A stretch of 64,000 nt of DNA from Draconibacterium mangrovi (GTDB taxonomy: Bacteria; Bacteroidota; Bacteroidia; Bacteroidales; Prolixibacteraceae): the NCBI RefSeq assembly GCF_010586825.1, contig NZ_JAAAGB010000003.1, forward strand, positions 248,001 to 312,000, read 5' to 3'. The translations under genes and the position numbers were made by a program. Numbering within the stretch: position 1 is the first letter of the stretch; each line of letters begins with the position of its first letter. Shown one piece after another: positions 45,668 through 55,207 of this stretch. The notes beneath the pieces are model-generated. The model was not told the origin of the DNA and made no database searches. It saw nothing but the letters and a program-made list of their open reading frames with translations.

Positions 45668-47086
45668 ATGAGACAGACCAAAATTGTTGCGACAATTTCC
45701 GATTTAAGATGTGACGTTGATTTTATTCAGTCACTTTATGATGCGGGACTTAACGTAGCCCGTATTAACACCGCCCATATTACTCCCGAAAGCGGGAAAG
45801 TTATGGTTGACAATATTCGAGCGGTTTCAGATAAAATTGCAATTCTTGTTGACACGAAAGGCCCTGAAATAAGAACATGTCAAACTCTTTCGGACACAGA
45901 AGTTAAGGAAGGAGAACTGGTAACATTGTCATACTCTACCGGAGTATTGGATGATGTGAAAAACATTTGCGTGAACTACAAAGGTTTTGTTAATGACCTG
46001 AACGTGGGAAACAAAATCCTTGTGGATGACGGCGAAACTGAATTTGAAGTAGTTGAAAAACACATTCAATATTTATTGTGTAGAGTTTGCAACTCAGGAG
46101 TTATTAAGAAACGCAAAAGTATTAACGTACCGGGCGTAGAAATTAAACTACCATCGTTAACTGAACGCGATGTAGAGTTTATTCGCTTTGCCGCAGAAAA
46201 CAATCTTGATTTTATTGCGCACTCATTTGTACGCCATAAAGAAGATGTTAATGACGTTCAGAAAATTCTGGATGAACACAACAGCCCGATTAAAATTATT
46301 GCTAAAATTGAGAACATGGAGGGTGTTGACAATATCGACGAGATATTGGAATACGCTTATGGTATTATGGTAGCGCGTGGCGATTTGGGCATTGAACTTC
46401 CTGAATCAAAGATCCCATCTATTCAACGTAACCTGGTTCGTCGTGCAATATTGTTCCAGAAACCGGTTATTATTGCCACACAAATGCTGCACACCATGAT
46501 TGAGCACCCAAGACCGACACGCGCCGAAGTAAGCGACGTAGCAAGTGCTATTTACATGGGAACCGATGCAATAATGTTAAGTGGCGAAACGGCTTACGGA
46601 AAATATCCTGTAGAAGCTGTTAAAGCGATGGATAAAATTGCTCAGGAGGTAGAACCTGACCGCGATCGCCGCGAGTTAGCTGTTCCGCTTAAAGCAGATA
46701 TTCCAGCCTACCTGGCCCAATCAGCTATTCGTGCCGCACGCGAATTAAAACCCGATGCGATTATTACATCGACCACAACAGGAAAAACAGCTCGTTACCT
46801 TTCGTCGTACCGTCCGTTTTACCCGGTTTTTGTAAAATGTCACTCACATCGTGTAATGCGCCAACTGGCGCTTTCATTTGGTGTTCACCCGTCGTACCTG
46901 GAAACGAAAAAGAACAAAATGAAGATTCAGAAAGCCGCTGTTCAAGAGTTGGTTAACCAGGGAACAATTAACATGGACGATCTTGTGATTTATGTAGGTG
47001 GTCGTTTTGGCGAAGATGCAGGTGCATCGTTCATCGAAATATCAACTGCCGACAGGTTATTCATGAAACCAAAAGAATTAAGTTAA
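45668..47086 (+). CDS. pyk: Pyruvate kinase
   Basis: 472 residues. The substrate and metal blocks are VDTKGPEIRT (about 61-70), IAKIENMEGVDNIDEIL (about 215-231), MVARGDLGIELP (about 237-248), and TQMLHTMIEHPRPTRAEVSD (about 274-293) followed by TDAIMLSGETAYGKYP. The N-terminal block reads NVARINTAH where most pyruvate kinases have NFSHG, a form that fits the Bacteroidetes lineage of the enzyme. It makes pyruvate and ATP from PEP. The terminator after it resembles the one that follows lolA from the other side. Confidence 0.97.
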   Translation: MRQTKIVATISDLRCDVDFIQSLYDAGLNVARINTAHITPESGKVMVDNIRAVSDKIAILVDTKGPEIRTCQTLSDTEVKEGELVTLSYSTGVLDDVKNICVNYKGFVNDLNVGNKILVDDGETEFEVVEKHIQYLLCRVCNSGVIKKRKSINVPGVEIKLPSLTERDVEFIRFAAENNLDFIAHSFVRHKEDVNDVQKILDEHNSPIKIIAKIENMEGVDNIDEILEYAYGIMVARGDLGIELPESKIPSIQRNLVRRAILFQKPVIIATQMLHTMIEHPRPTRAEVSDVASAIYMGTDAIMLSGETAYGKYPVEAVKAMDKIAQEVEPDRDRRELAVPLKADIPAYLAQSAIRAARELKPDAIITSTTTGKTARYLSSYRPFYPVFVKCHSHRVMRQLALSFGVHPSYLETKKNKMKIQKAAVQELVNQGTINMDDLVIYVGGRFGEDAGASFIEISTADRLFMKPKELS

Positions 47087-47106
47087 CAACGATTTTACTT
47101 CATAAA

Positions 47107-47140
47107 AAAAGCCTTGCTTCTTCACTGAAACAAGGCTTTT
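47107..47140 (+). terminator. Intrinsic terminator of pyk
   Basis: AAAAGCCTTG (47107-47116) pairs perfectly with CAAGGCTTTT (47131-47140) and is followed by CTTTTT. It belongs to a 76-bp block duplicated at 47708-47783. Confidence 0.93.
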
Positions 47141-47159
47141 CTTTTTGCAATAGACGGCT

Positions 47160-47707
47160 TATCGGAAATTGGAATACTGGAGGCTGGAGGCTGGATACTG
47201 AACACCGGATACTTGATACTTGATACTCGATGTTTGATGCTTGATACCAACTCGTAACTCGCAGCTAGCGTCTCGGAGCTTGAAGCACTTTTGCCTTTTA
47301 CTTTAATCTTTTACCTTGATTCTGGATGCTGGATACTGGATACTGGTTAAAAATTCGTAACTCATAGCTAGCGGCTCGGAGCTTGAAACACTTTTGCCTT
47401 TTACTTTTTACCTGGATACTGGATACTGAATACTGGATGCTGGATTTTAGAATTGCTAAACTGATAAATTGTAAAATTGCAGTTCATAACTTTCTGAGAA
47501 GTTCTCAGTGAAACTCTGTGATTGCTCGGAGTAACTCTGTGGTAAAATCTTTTATATTTTTTGCCTTTGTACTGGATACTGGTTACATACAAACTCGTAA
47601 CTCGCACCTAGCGGCTAGTAGCTTGATACCAAATGTTTGAAATTAAGTATAAAACTTCATTAAATATTCTTCATTGTAAATTCGATATTTGTCATTCAGT
47701 ATTTGAC
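47160..47707. repeat. Composite dispersed repeat with degenerate heptanucleotide CTGGATR tracts
   Basis: Several stretches (about 47177-47245, 47325-47346, 47411-47445, 47572-47585) consist of seven-base steps of the CTGGATA/CTGGATG/CTTGATA kind. Between them lie words that return at 55208-55600: AGATAAATTGTAAAATTG-like, GAAACTCTGTGATT, GTAACTCTGTGGTAAAAT, GCTTTGTACTGGATAC and CTAGCGGCTCGGAGCTTG. No coding frame of note. It separates pyk from convergent lolA. Confidence 0.85.
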
Positions 47708-47712
47708 CATAA

Positions 47713-47748
47713 AAAAAGCCTTGCTTCTTTACAAAAACAAGGCTTTTT
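47713..47748 (-). terminator. Intrinsic terminator of the LolA-like gene
   Basis: AAAAAGCCTTG (47713-47723) pairs perfectly with CAAGGCTTTTT (47738-47748). On the minus strand it ends in a T-run, 18 bp past the lolA-like stop. Confidence 0.92.
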
Positions 47749-47765
47749 CGTTTTGAAAAAACTGC

Positions 47766-48416
47766 TTATCGGAAATCGATAACTTCTACATCAGCGTGGT
47801 TAGCGGCATTAAAAACAAATTCCGAATCATCAAAACCGGTATTCGTATCCATTTCTTTTACCAGAATTCCATACAGGTTTCCATCGGTGCTATGCAAGGT
47901 TGCCGAGTGAATCATCATTTCAGCCTTATCGATAGCCACCTCAATCATCGTTACATCGTAAGTATCCGAATCAGGGAAAAGATTGATATGATAAAGCGTT
48001 TTACCACCTTCTGTCTTTTCCTCTACAAACTCAGAACGAAAACCACGCTCGTAAATACTGAATAACGACGAAGGATCCATTAACTCACTGCTTTCATCAT
48101 CAATGTTCGAAATGGTTACCTGGTTACCGTCTTTCATATAATTCCAGATTGTTTCGCCATTTGAAAATACTTCAACTCCCATGTCAGGTAGCTGCACACA
48201 ATATTTCTTACCTTTAACTTTTATGTTACCATTAAACTTATCGTTAACCTCTATCTCTTCATTCACAAGGGAAAAAACAAAACTGGCCGACATCGATTTT
48301 ATTTCTTTGGTTTTGGCACTTACCTCATCCAGAATTTTTTTGGCCTTTGCATCACTCTGCGACCATCCTAAAGTTGCAACCATCATAAGTGCAACCATCA
48401 ATACTATCCTTTTCAT
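47766..48416 (-). CDS. LolA-like outer-membrane lipoprotein carrier protein
   Basis: 216 residues with a signal peptide (KRIVLMVALMMVATLGWSQ). The mature part follows the LolA pattern: a helix (KAKKILDEVSAKTKEIKS), beta strands with ASFVFSLVNE, NGETIWNYMKDGNQVTI (about 90-106), and a half-barrel to the C-terminus. LolA proteins carry lipoproteins from the inner to the outer membrane through the periplasm. It lies directly downstream of ftsK on the same strand, with a 196-bp gap. The sequence is divergent from enterobacterial LolA, so the name is by family. Confidence 0.87.
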   Translation of the reverse strand: MKRIVLMVALMMVATLGWSQSDAKAKKILDEVSAKTKEIKSMSASFVFSLVNEEIEVNDKFNGNIKVKGKKYCVQLPDMGVEVFSNGETIWNYMKDGNQVTISNIDDESSELMDPSSLFSIYERGFRSEFVEEKTEGGKTLYHINLFPDSDTYDVTMIEVAIDKAEMMIHSATLHSTDGNLYGILVKEMDTNTGFDDSEFVFNAANHADVEVIDFR

Positions 48417-48612
48417 TCGTTTATAATTGTTTCCTTTTTTCGGTAATTCATGTAACTCGCATAATCATTATCCTGTGTGTTAAAAAGACTTGTATTTATG
48501 CTCGTTTCATCATTTTACTATTGTACTATTCCTGTGTCAGAAAATGAAAACGCTACGATCTTTTCTCCCCAATGTGTAAATCTCGGTCCCGTATCACCCT
48601 CAAAAATTAATT

Positions 48613-51072
48613 CTACAAACCATTCAATAACTGTTCCAAACTGTATTCATCCTGCAACAAAACCTGTCGCGCTTTACTTCCATCGCTTGGGCCAACTATA
48701 CCTGCAGCTTCCAATTGATCCATTAATCGCCCCGCACGGTTATACCCAATCGAGAATTTTCGCTGGATCATCGATGTTGATCCCATTTGGTTCATCACCA
48801 CTACGCGCGCCGCATCGTCAAATAACTCATCGCGGTTCCGCAGATCCACTTGTCCCGGTCCGGGTTCCTCGTCTGAAGCATACTCTGGCAACAAAAATGC
48901 CGTTGGATATCCACGTTGATCCCCAATAAATCCAACAATATTTTCTACTTCAGGTGTATCAACAAAAGCACACTGCACACGCGTCATTTCACTTCCCTGC
49001 GAAATAAGCATATCACCACGCCCGATAAGCTGGTTTGCACCCGGCGAATCAAGAATGGTACGAGAGTCAATCATCGATGCCACCTTAAACGCAATACGCG
49101 CCGGGAAATTCGCCTTGATCACACCGGTAATAATATTGGTCGACGGACGTTGTGTGGCAATAATCATGTGAATACCAACAGCCCTTGCCAGCTGCGCGAT
49201 CCTTGCAATCGGCAATTCAATCTCTTTTCCGGCAGTCATAATCAGGTCGGCAAACTCATCGATAATCACCACAATGTAGGGCATAAAACGGTGTCCTTTT
49301 TCAGGATTCAGTCTGCGCGATATAAATTTCCTGTTATACTCCTTAATATTACGTGCCTGTGCTATTTTTAGCAAATCGTAACGTGCATCCATTTCCACGT
49401 TGATCGAATTCAGCGTATTTTTTACTTTCTGAATATCGGTGATCACCGGCTCTTCAGAATCGGGCAATTTTGCCAGGTAATGCTTTTCCAGTGCCGAATA
49501 AATATTCAGTTCCACTTTTTTCGGGTCGATAAAAACAAACTTAAGTTGCGACGGGTGTTTTTTGTACAACAACGAAGTGATGATCACGTTTATACCCACC
49601 GATTTACCTTGTCCGGTAGCCCCTGCAACAAGAATGTGCGGCATTTTTACCAGGTCGAACATAAAGGTCTCGTTCGAAATGGTTTTACCCAAAGCCACCG
49701 GTAATTCGGCTTTGCTTTCCTGGAACCGTTTCGAGCGAATAATAGAGTGCATAGAAACCGTTTCAGGATTTTGATTTGGCACCTCAATACCAATGGTTCC
49801 GCGCCCCGGAATTGGAGCAATAATACGAATACCCAGCGCCGCTAAACTCAAGGCAATGTCGTCTTCCAGGTTTTTAATCTTCGAGATTCGTACGCCCGGT
49901 GCCGGTACAATTTCATAAAGTGTAATTGTTGGACCGATTGTAGCCCGTATTTTTGTGATCTCGATTTTATAATGACGCAGCGTTTCAACAATTTTATTCT
50001 TGTTGGCTACCAGCTCTTCATTTTTAACTTCGGCATTACCAAATTTATGATCTTCCAGTAATTCCAGTGTCGGAAACTTAAAACTTGCCAGATCCAGTGT
50101 TGGATCATAGTCTTCCAACTCCTCCGGCAGTGGTCCATCCAACTCTTCTTCCTCCAATTTTGGCGCAACCGTTAAACTCAGGTCATCCTCTTTTTTTATC
50201 GGAATCACCTCAATGTCATCCCCTCTTTCCTCTTCCGGTTCTTCCACTTCCATTTGGTCGTCAATTTCAACCTCCGGCTCTTTCAGGGAAAGATCATCTT
50301 CATCATCCGACTCAAAAATGGCTTTCACCACATCATCGTCATCTTCAATTATTTTTGTTATCGACTCTTCTCCATCAACTTCCGGAACATCGGTAGTAAC
50401 TTCATCTACATCCTCTTGCTCCGTTTCGTCAAACTCCGCCTCTTTTGCATTTCGTTTTAATAACCCTTTCAGCATGTTAAAAGCTCCGTCGAAACGAACA
50501 ACGATAATCGCCAGCCCGGAAATGAATAACAGGAACACAAGCCCCACAATTCCGATCAACGAGCGAAGCCAGTTGCTGAGTACAAAACCGTAATGGCCGC
50601 CCCAATAGATGGCCGATCCGGCATCGGTTTTATTAAAAAACAAACCCAGCGCCACCGAAAACCAAATAATGCAGATAACACTGTACCAAACACTTTTCAG
50701 AAAGTTTCCTGTTTTCCGGCCTAAAATCCGCGCGCCGCTAATTGCCATTAGGTAAACTAGACCAAACGACGCGAGTCCGAATCCGCGGTTCATAATAACT
50801 TCCGACAGATAAGCACCCAGTTTCATTCCTTTATTCTGGGCGTTCACCTCAGTGTTAAAAAGGAATTCGCGCCAGCCCGAATCCATAATACTTTGATCGG
50901 CTGCACCGTAAAACAAAAACGACACAAAGGAAATAAGCAGATATGCTGCCATTAGCAAAACGAACAACCCAAAAAGAAAATACAGTTTTTCTCTATTAAC
51001 CAGGGGTGTACGCTTTTTTGTGGTACGTTTATTTTTCGATTTTGCTGGCTTTTTCTTCGCTCTAAATGCCAT
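48613..51072 (-). CDS. ftsK: FtsK/SpoIIIE DNA translocase
   Basis: 819 residues. Four membrane segments (about 30-195) are followed by an acidic linker (205-315, rich in Asp/Glu) and the motor domain. Walker A is VAGATGQGKSVG (about 482-493), Walker B is VVIIDEFADLI (about 590-600), with the RecA-like core continuing through ATQRPSTNIITGVIK. The C-terminal gamma winged-helix (about 750-815, IQRKFSIGYNRAGRLMDQLE) reads the polar DNA motifs. It pumps DNA at the septum and activates Xer recombination; xerD is 4 kb away. Start chosen at the only plausible ATG before the basic N-terminus. Confidence 0.97.
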   Translation of the reverse strand: MAFRAKKKPAKSKNKRTTKKRTPLVNREKLYFLFGLFVLLMAAYLLISFVSFLFYGAADQSIMDSGWREFLFNTEVNAQNKGMKLGAYLSEVIMNRGFGLASFGLVYLMAISGARILGRKTGNFLKSVWYSVICIIWFSVALGLFFNKTDAGSAIYWGGHYGFVLSNWLRSLIGIVGLVFLLFISGLAIIVVRFDGAFNMLKGLLKRNAKEAEFDETEQEDVDEVTTDVPEVDGEESITKIIEDDDDVVKAIFESDDEDDLSLKEPEVEIDDQMEVEEPEEERGDDIEVIPIKKEDDLSLTVAPKLEEEELDGPLPEELEDYDPTLDLASFKFPTLELLEDHKFGNAEVKNEELVANKNKIVETLRHYKIEITKIRATIGPTITLYEIVPAPGVRISKIKNLEDDIALSLAALGIRIIAPIPGRGTIGIEVPNQNPETVSMHSIIRSKRFQESKAELPVALGKTISNETFMFDLVKMPHILVAGATGQGKSVGINVIITSLLYKKHPSQLKFVFIDPKKVELNIYSALEKHYLAKLPDSEEPVITDIQKVKNTLNSINVEMDARYDLLKIAQARNIKEYNRKFISRRLNPEKGHRFMPYIVVIIDEFADLIMTAGKEIELPIARIAQLARAVGIHMIIATQRPSTNIITGVIKANFPARIAFKVASMIDSRTILDSPGANQLIGRGDMLISQGSEMTRVQCAFVDTPEVENIVGFIGDQRGYPTAFLLPEYASDEEPGPGQVDLRNRDELFDDAARVVVMNQMGSTSMIQRKFSIGYNRAGRLMDQLEAAGIVGPSDGSKARQVLLQDEYSLEQLLNGL

Positions 51073-51515
51073 GGAGTTATTTTTAATCCGAATTTTTATT
51101 CACAACAAGTTTCCAATATAACGATTAAGTTTCATTTCAATTTTTGAGTTCCCAAAAATCATTCAACAAAATCGACTTTAACCGCCAAACAGGAACATCA
51201 TTCTTCATTAAACAGAATAATGTGGGTTAAATTGCCCGCAAATTTAACTAAAAAAACTCAGGTAGAGGTTATGCCTGCTTGCTAATTCCTGCAATCATTC
51301 CCAGAAAAAAGTGTTAACAAATTTCACTATTTTTCTTGCAATTCGTAAGAAAGTGTTTCACCTGTTTTCCGAATTAATAAATCAATCGGAAAAAGCTGTT
51401 TTAAAATAGCACAACCAACACAAAACCAAGCGCTAACACATTTCTTTTTATGCTTTGTTTTTCTATGTTTGTTAGGCGCCTGATCTTTTTTTCAGGGCAC
51501 TAACTAATTCTGACA
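51073..51515. other. Divergent intergenic region between ftsK and arcC
   Basis: Holds the promoter of arcC (TATGTTTG at 51464-51471, 44 bp before the ATG). A short GCGCCTGA...TTTTTTTCAGG hairpin-like motif lies at about 51476-51498. No gene was supported; the ftsK promoter was not identified. Confidence 0.55.
51464..51471 (+). promoter_or_regulatory. -7 element upstream of carbamate kinase
   Basis: TATGTTTG matches TAnnTTTG; no good -33 partner was found. Confidence 0.45.
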
Positions 51516-52493
51516 ATGAAAAAACGAGCTGTTGTTGCTTTGGGCGGAAACGCCATTCTGCGCGGTAACGAAGAAGGAACCATCGTTCAGCAGGAAAAAA
51601 ATGTAACCGACACACTTGAAAACCTGGTACCTCTGCTCCGCGATGGTTACGAACTGGTACTTACACATGGTAACGGGCCGCAGGTAGGGAACATTTTAAT
51701 GCGTAATGCCGCCGGTGAACAATTGTATGGTATTGCACCAATGCCTCTTAATATTTGCGTAGCCGACTCGCAGGGTGGTATTGGTTTTATGATTGAGCGG
51801 ATGATGCGCAATGTGCTCAACAAATACGGCATTGAAAAAAATGTAATTTCAATGGTTACTCTGGTGGAGATCGATGCCAACGATCCGGCTTTTCAAAATC
51901 CATCGAAACGAATCGGGAAAGTATACAGCAAAACGGAAGCAGACAAACTGGCCCAACAAAAAGGATGGGAATTTAAGTTTACATCAAAAAGCAAAGACGG
52001 CTACCGACGGGTTGTCCCCTCGCCCATGCCCATAGACATTTTAAATAAAGACATCATCCGGCAATTGCTCGAAAACGGCAATATTGTTATTGCTGCCGGC
52101 GGCGGAGGCATACCGGTTTATTTCGACGAGAACAACGATGTGCGCACATTGGATGCTGTAATCGATAAAGACAGAGCTTCAGGAATGCTCGCCACCAACA
52201 TTGATGCCGATGAATTATATATCCTCACCGATGTACCTTTTATTTATAAAGACTTTGGCGAGGAAACGCAGCAAAAACTGGAATTTTTAAATTATTCCGA
52301 CACCCTAAAACATCTCGAAAATGGTACATTTGCTGAAGGAACAATGGAGCCTAAAATTAAAGCCTGCCTTGATTTTATAAAAAATGGCGGCAGTAAAAGT
52401 ATCATCACCGAAGCCACAAAACTGGCAGACAAAAGCTACGGTTCGAAAATTACAATGGAATATAAAGATGAAGAAAAGATTGATCGAGATTGA
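51516..52493 (+). CDS. arcC: Carbamate kinase
   Basis: 325 residues. Start motif VVALGGNAILRGNEEG (about 5-20), then LVLTHGNGPQVGNIL (about 47-61), IAAGGGGIPVYFDE (about 192-205) and VIDKDRASGMLATNIDAD (about 213-230), which are the phosphate and carbamate-binding loops of the amino-acid kinase family. It makes ATP and carbamate-derived products from carbamoyl phosphate in catabolic arginine or citrulline use, the reverse of carbamoyl-phosphate formation. An ornithine carbamoyltransferase follows, so the pair would degrade citrulline to ornithine, ammonia and CO2 with ATP gain. Arginine deiminase is not in the window. Confidence 0.96.
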   Translation: MKKRAVVALGGNAILRGNEEGTIVQQEKNVTDTLENLVPLLRDGYELVLTHGNGPQVGNILMRNAAGEQLYGIAPMPLNICVADSQGGIGFMIERMMRNVLNKYGIEKNVISMVTLVEIDANDPAFQNPSKRIGKVYSKTEADKLAQQKGWEFKFTSKSKDGYRRVVPSPMPIDILNKDIIRQLLENGNIVIAAGGGGIPVYFDENNDVRTLDAVIDKDRASGMLATNIDADELYILTDVPFIYKDFGEETQQKLEFLNYSDTLKHLENGTFAEGTMEPKIKACLDFIKNGGSKSIITEATKLADKSYGSKITMEYKDEEKIDRD

Positions 52494-52589
52494 ATTGAAG
52501 ATTGAAAAGCGATTGTTAAATTGAAAATCTGATAAATTGTGTATTAAAACTTTTGACTTTACACTTTTTCCTTTCGCCTTGTTCTCCGT

Positions 52590-52634
52590 GAAACTCTGAG
52601 ACTTTTCTTCTCTGTGCAACTCTGTGGTAAAAAA
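52590..52634. repeat. Dispersed ACTCTGTGG element, left arm of inverted pair around argF
   Basis: CTCTGAGACTT then CTCTGTGCAACTCTGTGGTAAAA. Its inverted counterpart lies at 53827-53870, beyond the carbamoyltransferase gene. The surrounding 52494-52684 spacer holds other words shared with 47.5 and 55.4 kb (GATAAATTGT, CTTTTTCCTTTCGCCTTG). Confidence 0.8.
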
Positions 52635-52684
52635 ATAGGTGACGAATTACAATCAACAGCAACCATATAAAAAACTAAAATACA

Positions 52685-53683
52685 ATGATCAATAATTTAA
52701 AAAACAGAAACTTCCTTAAGTTACTCGATTTTACTCCCGAAGAAATAAACCAACTGCTTGTTCTTGCAGCAAATTTAAAAAAGCAAAAATACGAAGGCAC
52801 GGAGAAACCGCAGCTTTCAGGTAGAAATATTGCACTGATTTTTGAAAAAGCCTCTACCCGCACACGATGTGCATTTGAAGTGGCGGCTTACGATCAGGGA
52901 GCACGAGTTACCTATCTGGGACCTTCCGGCTCACAGATTGGCCAGAAAGAAACCATGAAAGACACTGCACGGGTGTTGGGACGAATGTACGACGGAATTG
53001 AATACCGTGGTTTTGGGCAGGATATTGTGGAAGAACTGGGCACTTATGCAGGCGTTCCGGTTTGGAACGGACTTACCAACGAATTTCATCCGACTCAAAT
53101 TCTGGCCGATTTTCTGACCATGAGAGAACACAGCAACAAACCACTTTCGAAAGTAAAATTCTGCTACCTGGGCGATGCACGAAACAATATGGGTAATTCA
53201 CTGATGGTAGGTGCTGCCAAACTGGGAATAGATTTCAGAGCCGCTGCCCCCATAGCCTGTCAACCTGCTGAAGAATTGCAGGCTGAGTGCCGCAAAATAG
53301 CCACACAAACCGGTGGAAAGATAATGATTACCGAAGATGTAGCTACAGCTGTAAAAGACTGCGATTTCCTGTATACCGACGTTTGGGTGTCGATGGGTGA
53401 GCCCGACGAAGTATGGCAGGAGCGTATCAAATTGTTGCTCCCCTACCAGGTAAACAAAAAGGTTATGGAACTCACCGGTAACCCCGATGTCAAATTCCTG
53501 CATTGTTTACCGGCTTTTCATAACCGCCACACAAAAGTTGGCGAGCAGATCTACCAGAAATTTGGGCTGGAAGCCATGGAAGTTACTGAAGAAGTTTTTG
53601 AAAGCAAAGCATCGCTGGTATTCGATGAAGCCGAGAACCGCATGCACACCATAAAAGCTGTTATGGTTGCCACACTGGCTTAA
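52685..53683 (+). CDS. argF: Ornithine carbamoyltransferase
   Basis: 332 residues. The carbamoyl-phosphate loop is [15 protein letters not shown] (about 54-68), followed by [19 protein letters not shown] (about 88-106) and [16 protein letters not shown] (about 135-150). The ornithine-binding motif is [11 protein letters not shown] (about 276-286). The size and LPAFHN motif fit the catabolic (ArcB-like) and anabolic forms alike. Carbamate kinase upstream favours a catabolic role (citrulline to ornithine plus carbamoyl phosphate); this is inference from context. The gene is bracketed by an inverted pair of dispersed repeats. Confidence 0.95.
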   Translation: MINNLKNRNFLKLLDFTPEEINQLLVLAANLKKQKYEGTEKPQLSGRNIALIFEKASTRTRCAFEVAAYDQGARVTYLGPSGSQIGQKETMKDTARVLGRMYDGIEYRGFGQDIVEELGTYAGVPVWNGLTNEFHPTQILADFLTMREHSNKPLSKVKFCYLGDARNNMGNSLMVGAAKLGIDFRAAAPIACQPAEELQAECRKIATQTGGKIMITEDVATAVKDCDFLYTDVWVSMGEPDEVWQERIKLLLPYQVNKKVMELTGNPDVKFLHCLPAFHNRHTKVGEQIYQKFGLEAMEVTEEVFESKASLVFDEAENRMHTIKAVMVATLA

Positions 53684-53826
53684 GCAAAACACCATAGATT
53701 TTAAAGCATTATCTTCAGTTTTTGGAGGTAGTGTTTTTTTATTTGTTAGCTTCGAGCTGCGAGCCGCGAGTTACTAGCCAGAAGCTGCGAGCAAGAAGTA
53801 TCAAATCTCATTCAGTTTTAAAATAT

Positions 53827-53870
53827 TTTACCACAGAGTTGCACAGAGAAGTCTCAGAGTTACGCAGAGA
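53827..53870. repeat. Dispersed ACTCTGTGG element, right arm of inverted pair around argF
   Basis: TTTTACCACAGAGTTGCACA followed by GAGAAGTCTCAGAG is the reverse complement of 52594-52633 apart from a 4-5-base difference in a T-rich stretch. The preceding CGAGCTGCGAGCCGCGAG word belongs to the same repeat vocabulary as at 47.3 and 55.5 kb. Confidence 0.8.
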
Positions 53871-53929
53871 GGAAAGAATTTTTCAGCTGCAAGTAGTGAG
53901 CCTATAGCTACTAGTTCTTTTTTCAATCT

Positions 53930-54385
53930 AAATCAATCTTTTTTCCATTTCTCACCATCTCAGTGCTCAAAGCTCTTCTCTCCACTCCCAATTCACTCAC
54001 TCACTCACTCACTCACTCACTCACTCACCAATCCAATCCAATCTTTTTTCAATCTCCACCAATCTCCACCAATCTCATAACCACAGTGCTCAGCGCTCAA
54101 TCTCCTTTTCAAATTACCAATTCCCCATTCACTCACTCACAAGTCCAATCTCCATCAATCTTTTTTCAATCTTAATCAATCTCAAAATCTCAGCGCAATC
54201 TCCTTTTCAAATCAACAATCCTCACTCACTCACTCACTCACTCACTCACTCACTCACTCACTCACTCACTCACTCACTCAACAATCCAATCTCCAACAAT
54301 CTTTATTTCAATCTCTAACCATCTCAGAACTCATTAATCCATCATCACTAATCCTTAATCCTTTTCTTCCTTTCATTCCTTTTCC
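53930..54385. repeat. Low-complexity CAATCTCC-rich region with two (TCAC)n microsatellites
   Basis: The tract is made of CAATCT/CCACCAATCTC-type words. It contains TCAC repeated nine times (53993-54028) and about fifteen times (54222-54280), plus a short third tract near 54129. No coding frame is credible. It lies upstream of the PAP2 promoter. Confidence 0.9.
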
Positions 54386-54393
54386 TATTTTTG
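54386..54393 (+). promoter_or_regulatory. -7 element upstream of the PAP2 gene
   Basis: TATTTTTG ends only 4 bp before the GTG at 54398, so transcription would start at or about the start codon. Confidence 0.5.
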
Positions 54394-54397
54394 CCAC

Positions 54398-55207
54398 GTG
54401 CAAAATCATTCAACACTTATAACAACAATTCTGACAGCAGTCTTGTTATTGCTTTCAACGCATGGGATGTCGTCCGACAAGAAAATTCCGGAACGGATTT
54501 CACTGCTGACTACGGAGACAATTTCAAACTACGCTTTCCACAACGATTCCATTCACCGCATCGATTTTCGTTATACCGATAAACAGCGAGGATTCAAACC
54601 TTTTATCGCACCAACGATTCTGATAGCCGGTGGAACGATCCTGCATTTTTCTGATTGGAAATATGACATTAACGATTGGCGCGAGGAACATTTTAACTAC
54701 ACGGGCAACATGGATGATTACCTGCGTTTTGCCCCAATTGCAGCCGTATATTCCTTAAACGCTTTTGGAATAAAAGGAAAAAACAATATTGGAAACCAAA
54801 CCGCCATCCTGGGAAAAAGTATGGTATTGACCACTATTATTACAAAAAGCCTGAAAAGTATTTTGGATGTAGAACGCCCAACGGGCGAATCGGAATCTAT
54901 GCCTTCGGGACATACAGCCATTGTTTTTGCAGCAGCTCAGTGGATGCACCGCGAATACGGTGAGCTCAATCCATGGTACAGTGTAGGTGCCTATGCCTGT
55001 GCCACCACTGTGGGAATCATGCGTATTTCCAAAGGCAGCCACTGGGCTTCCGATGTTCTGGTAGGTGCCGGAGTAGGAATGATCTCCACTGAACTTATTT
55101 ATCTCACCCACCAATACAAATGGGATCGCGAACACCTGAAAAACCTAGAAATTTTTCCGTTTAAAACAGGCAGTCAAAAAGGACTGGCACTGGTGTATAC
55201 GTTTTAG
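54398..55207 (+). CDS. PAP2-family membrane phosphatase
   Basis: 269 residues from a GTG start, chosen because it gives a signal-like N-terminus (TLITTILTAVLLLLSTHG); the next ATG would cut that away. The phosphatase motifs occur in order: KSILDVERPTGE (about 154-165), MPSGHTAIVFAAAQ (about 168-181) and SKGSHWASDVLVGAGVG (about 211-227), with the His residues of the PAP2 active site. The family dephosphorylates lipid phosphates such as phosphatidic acid or undecaprenyl diphosphate at the outer face of the inner membrane. It is bordered on both sides by simple repeats. Confidence 0.9.
   Translation: MQNHSTLITTILTAVLLLLSTHGMSSDKKIPERISLLTTETISNYAFHNDSIHRIDFRYTDKQRGFKPFIAPTILIAGGTILHFSDWKYDINDWREEHFNYTGNMDDYLRFAPIAAVYSLNAFGIKGKNNIGNQTAILGKSMVLTTIITKSLKSILDVERPTGESESMPSGHTAIVFAAAQWMHREYGELNPWYSVGAYACATTVGIMRISKGSHWASDVLVGAGVGMISTELIYLTHQYKWDREHLKNLEIFPFKTGSQKGLALVYTF

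Noticed and set aside
48477..48929. 150-codon plus-strand frame
   Set aside because: Lies mainly antisense to the 3' end of ftsK, whose protein is unmistakable.
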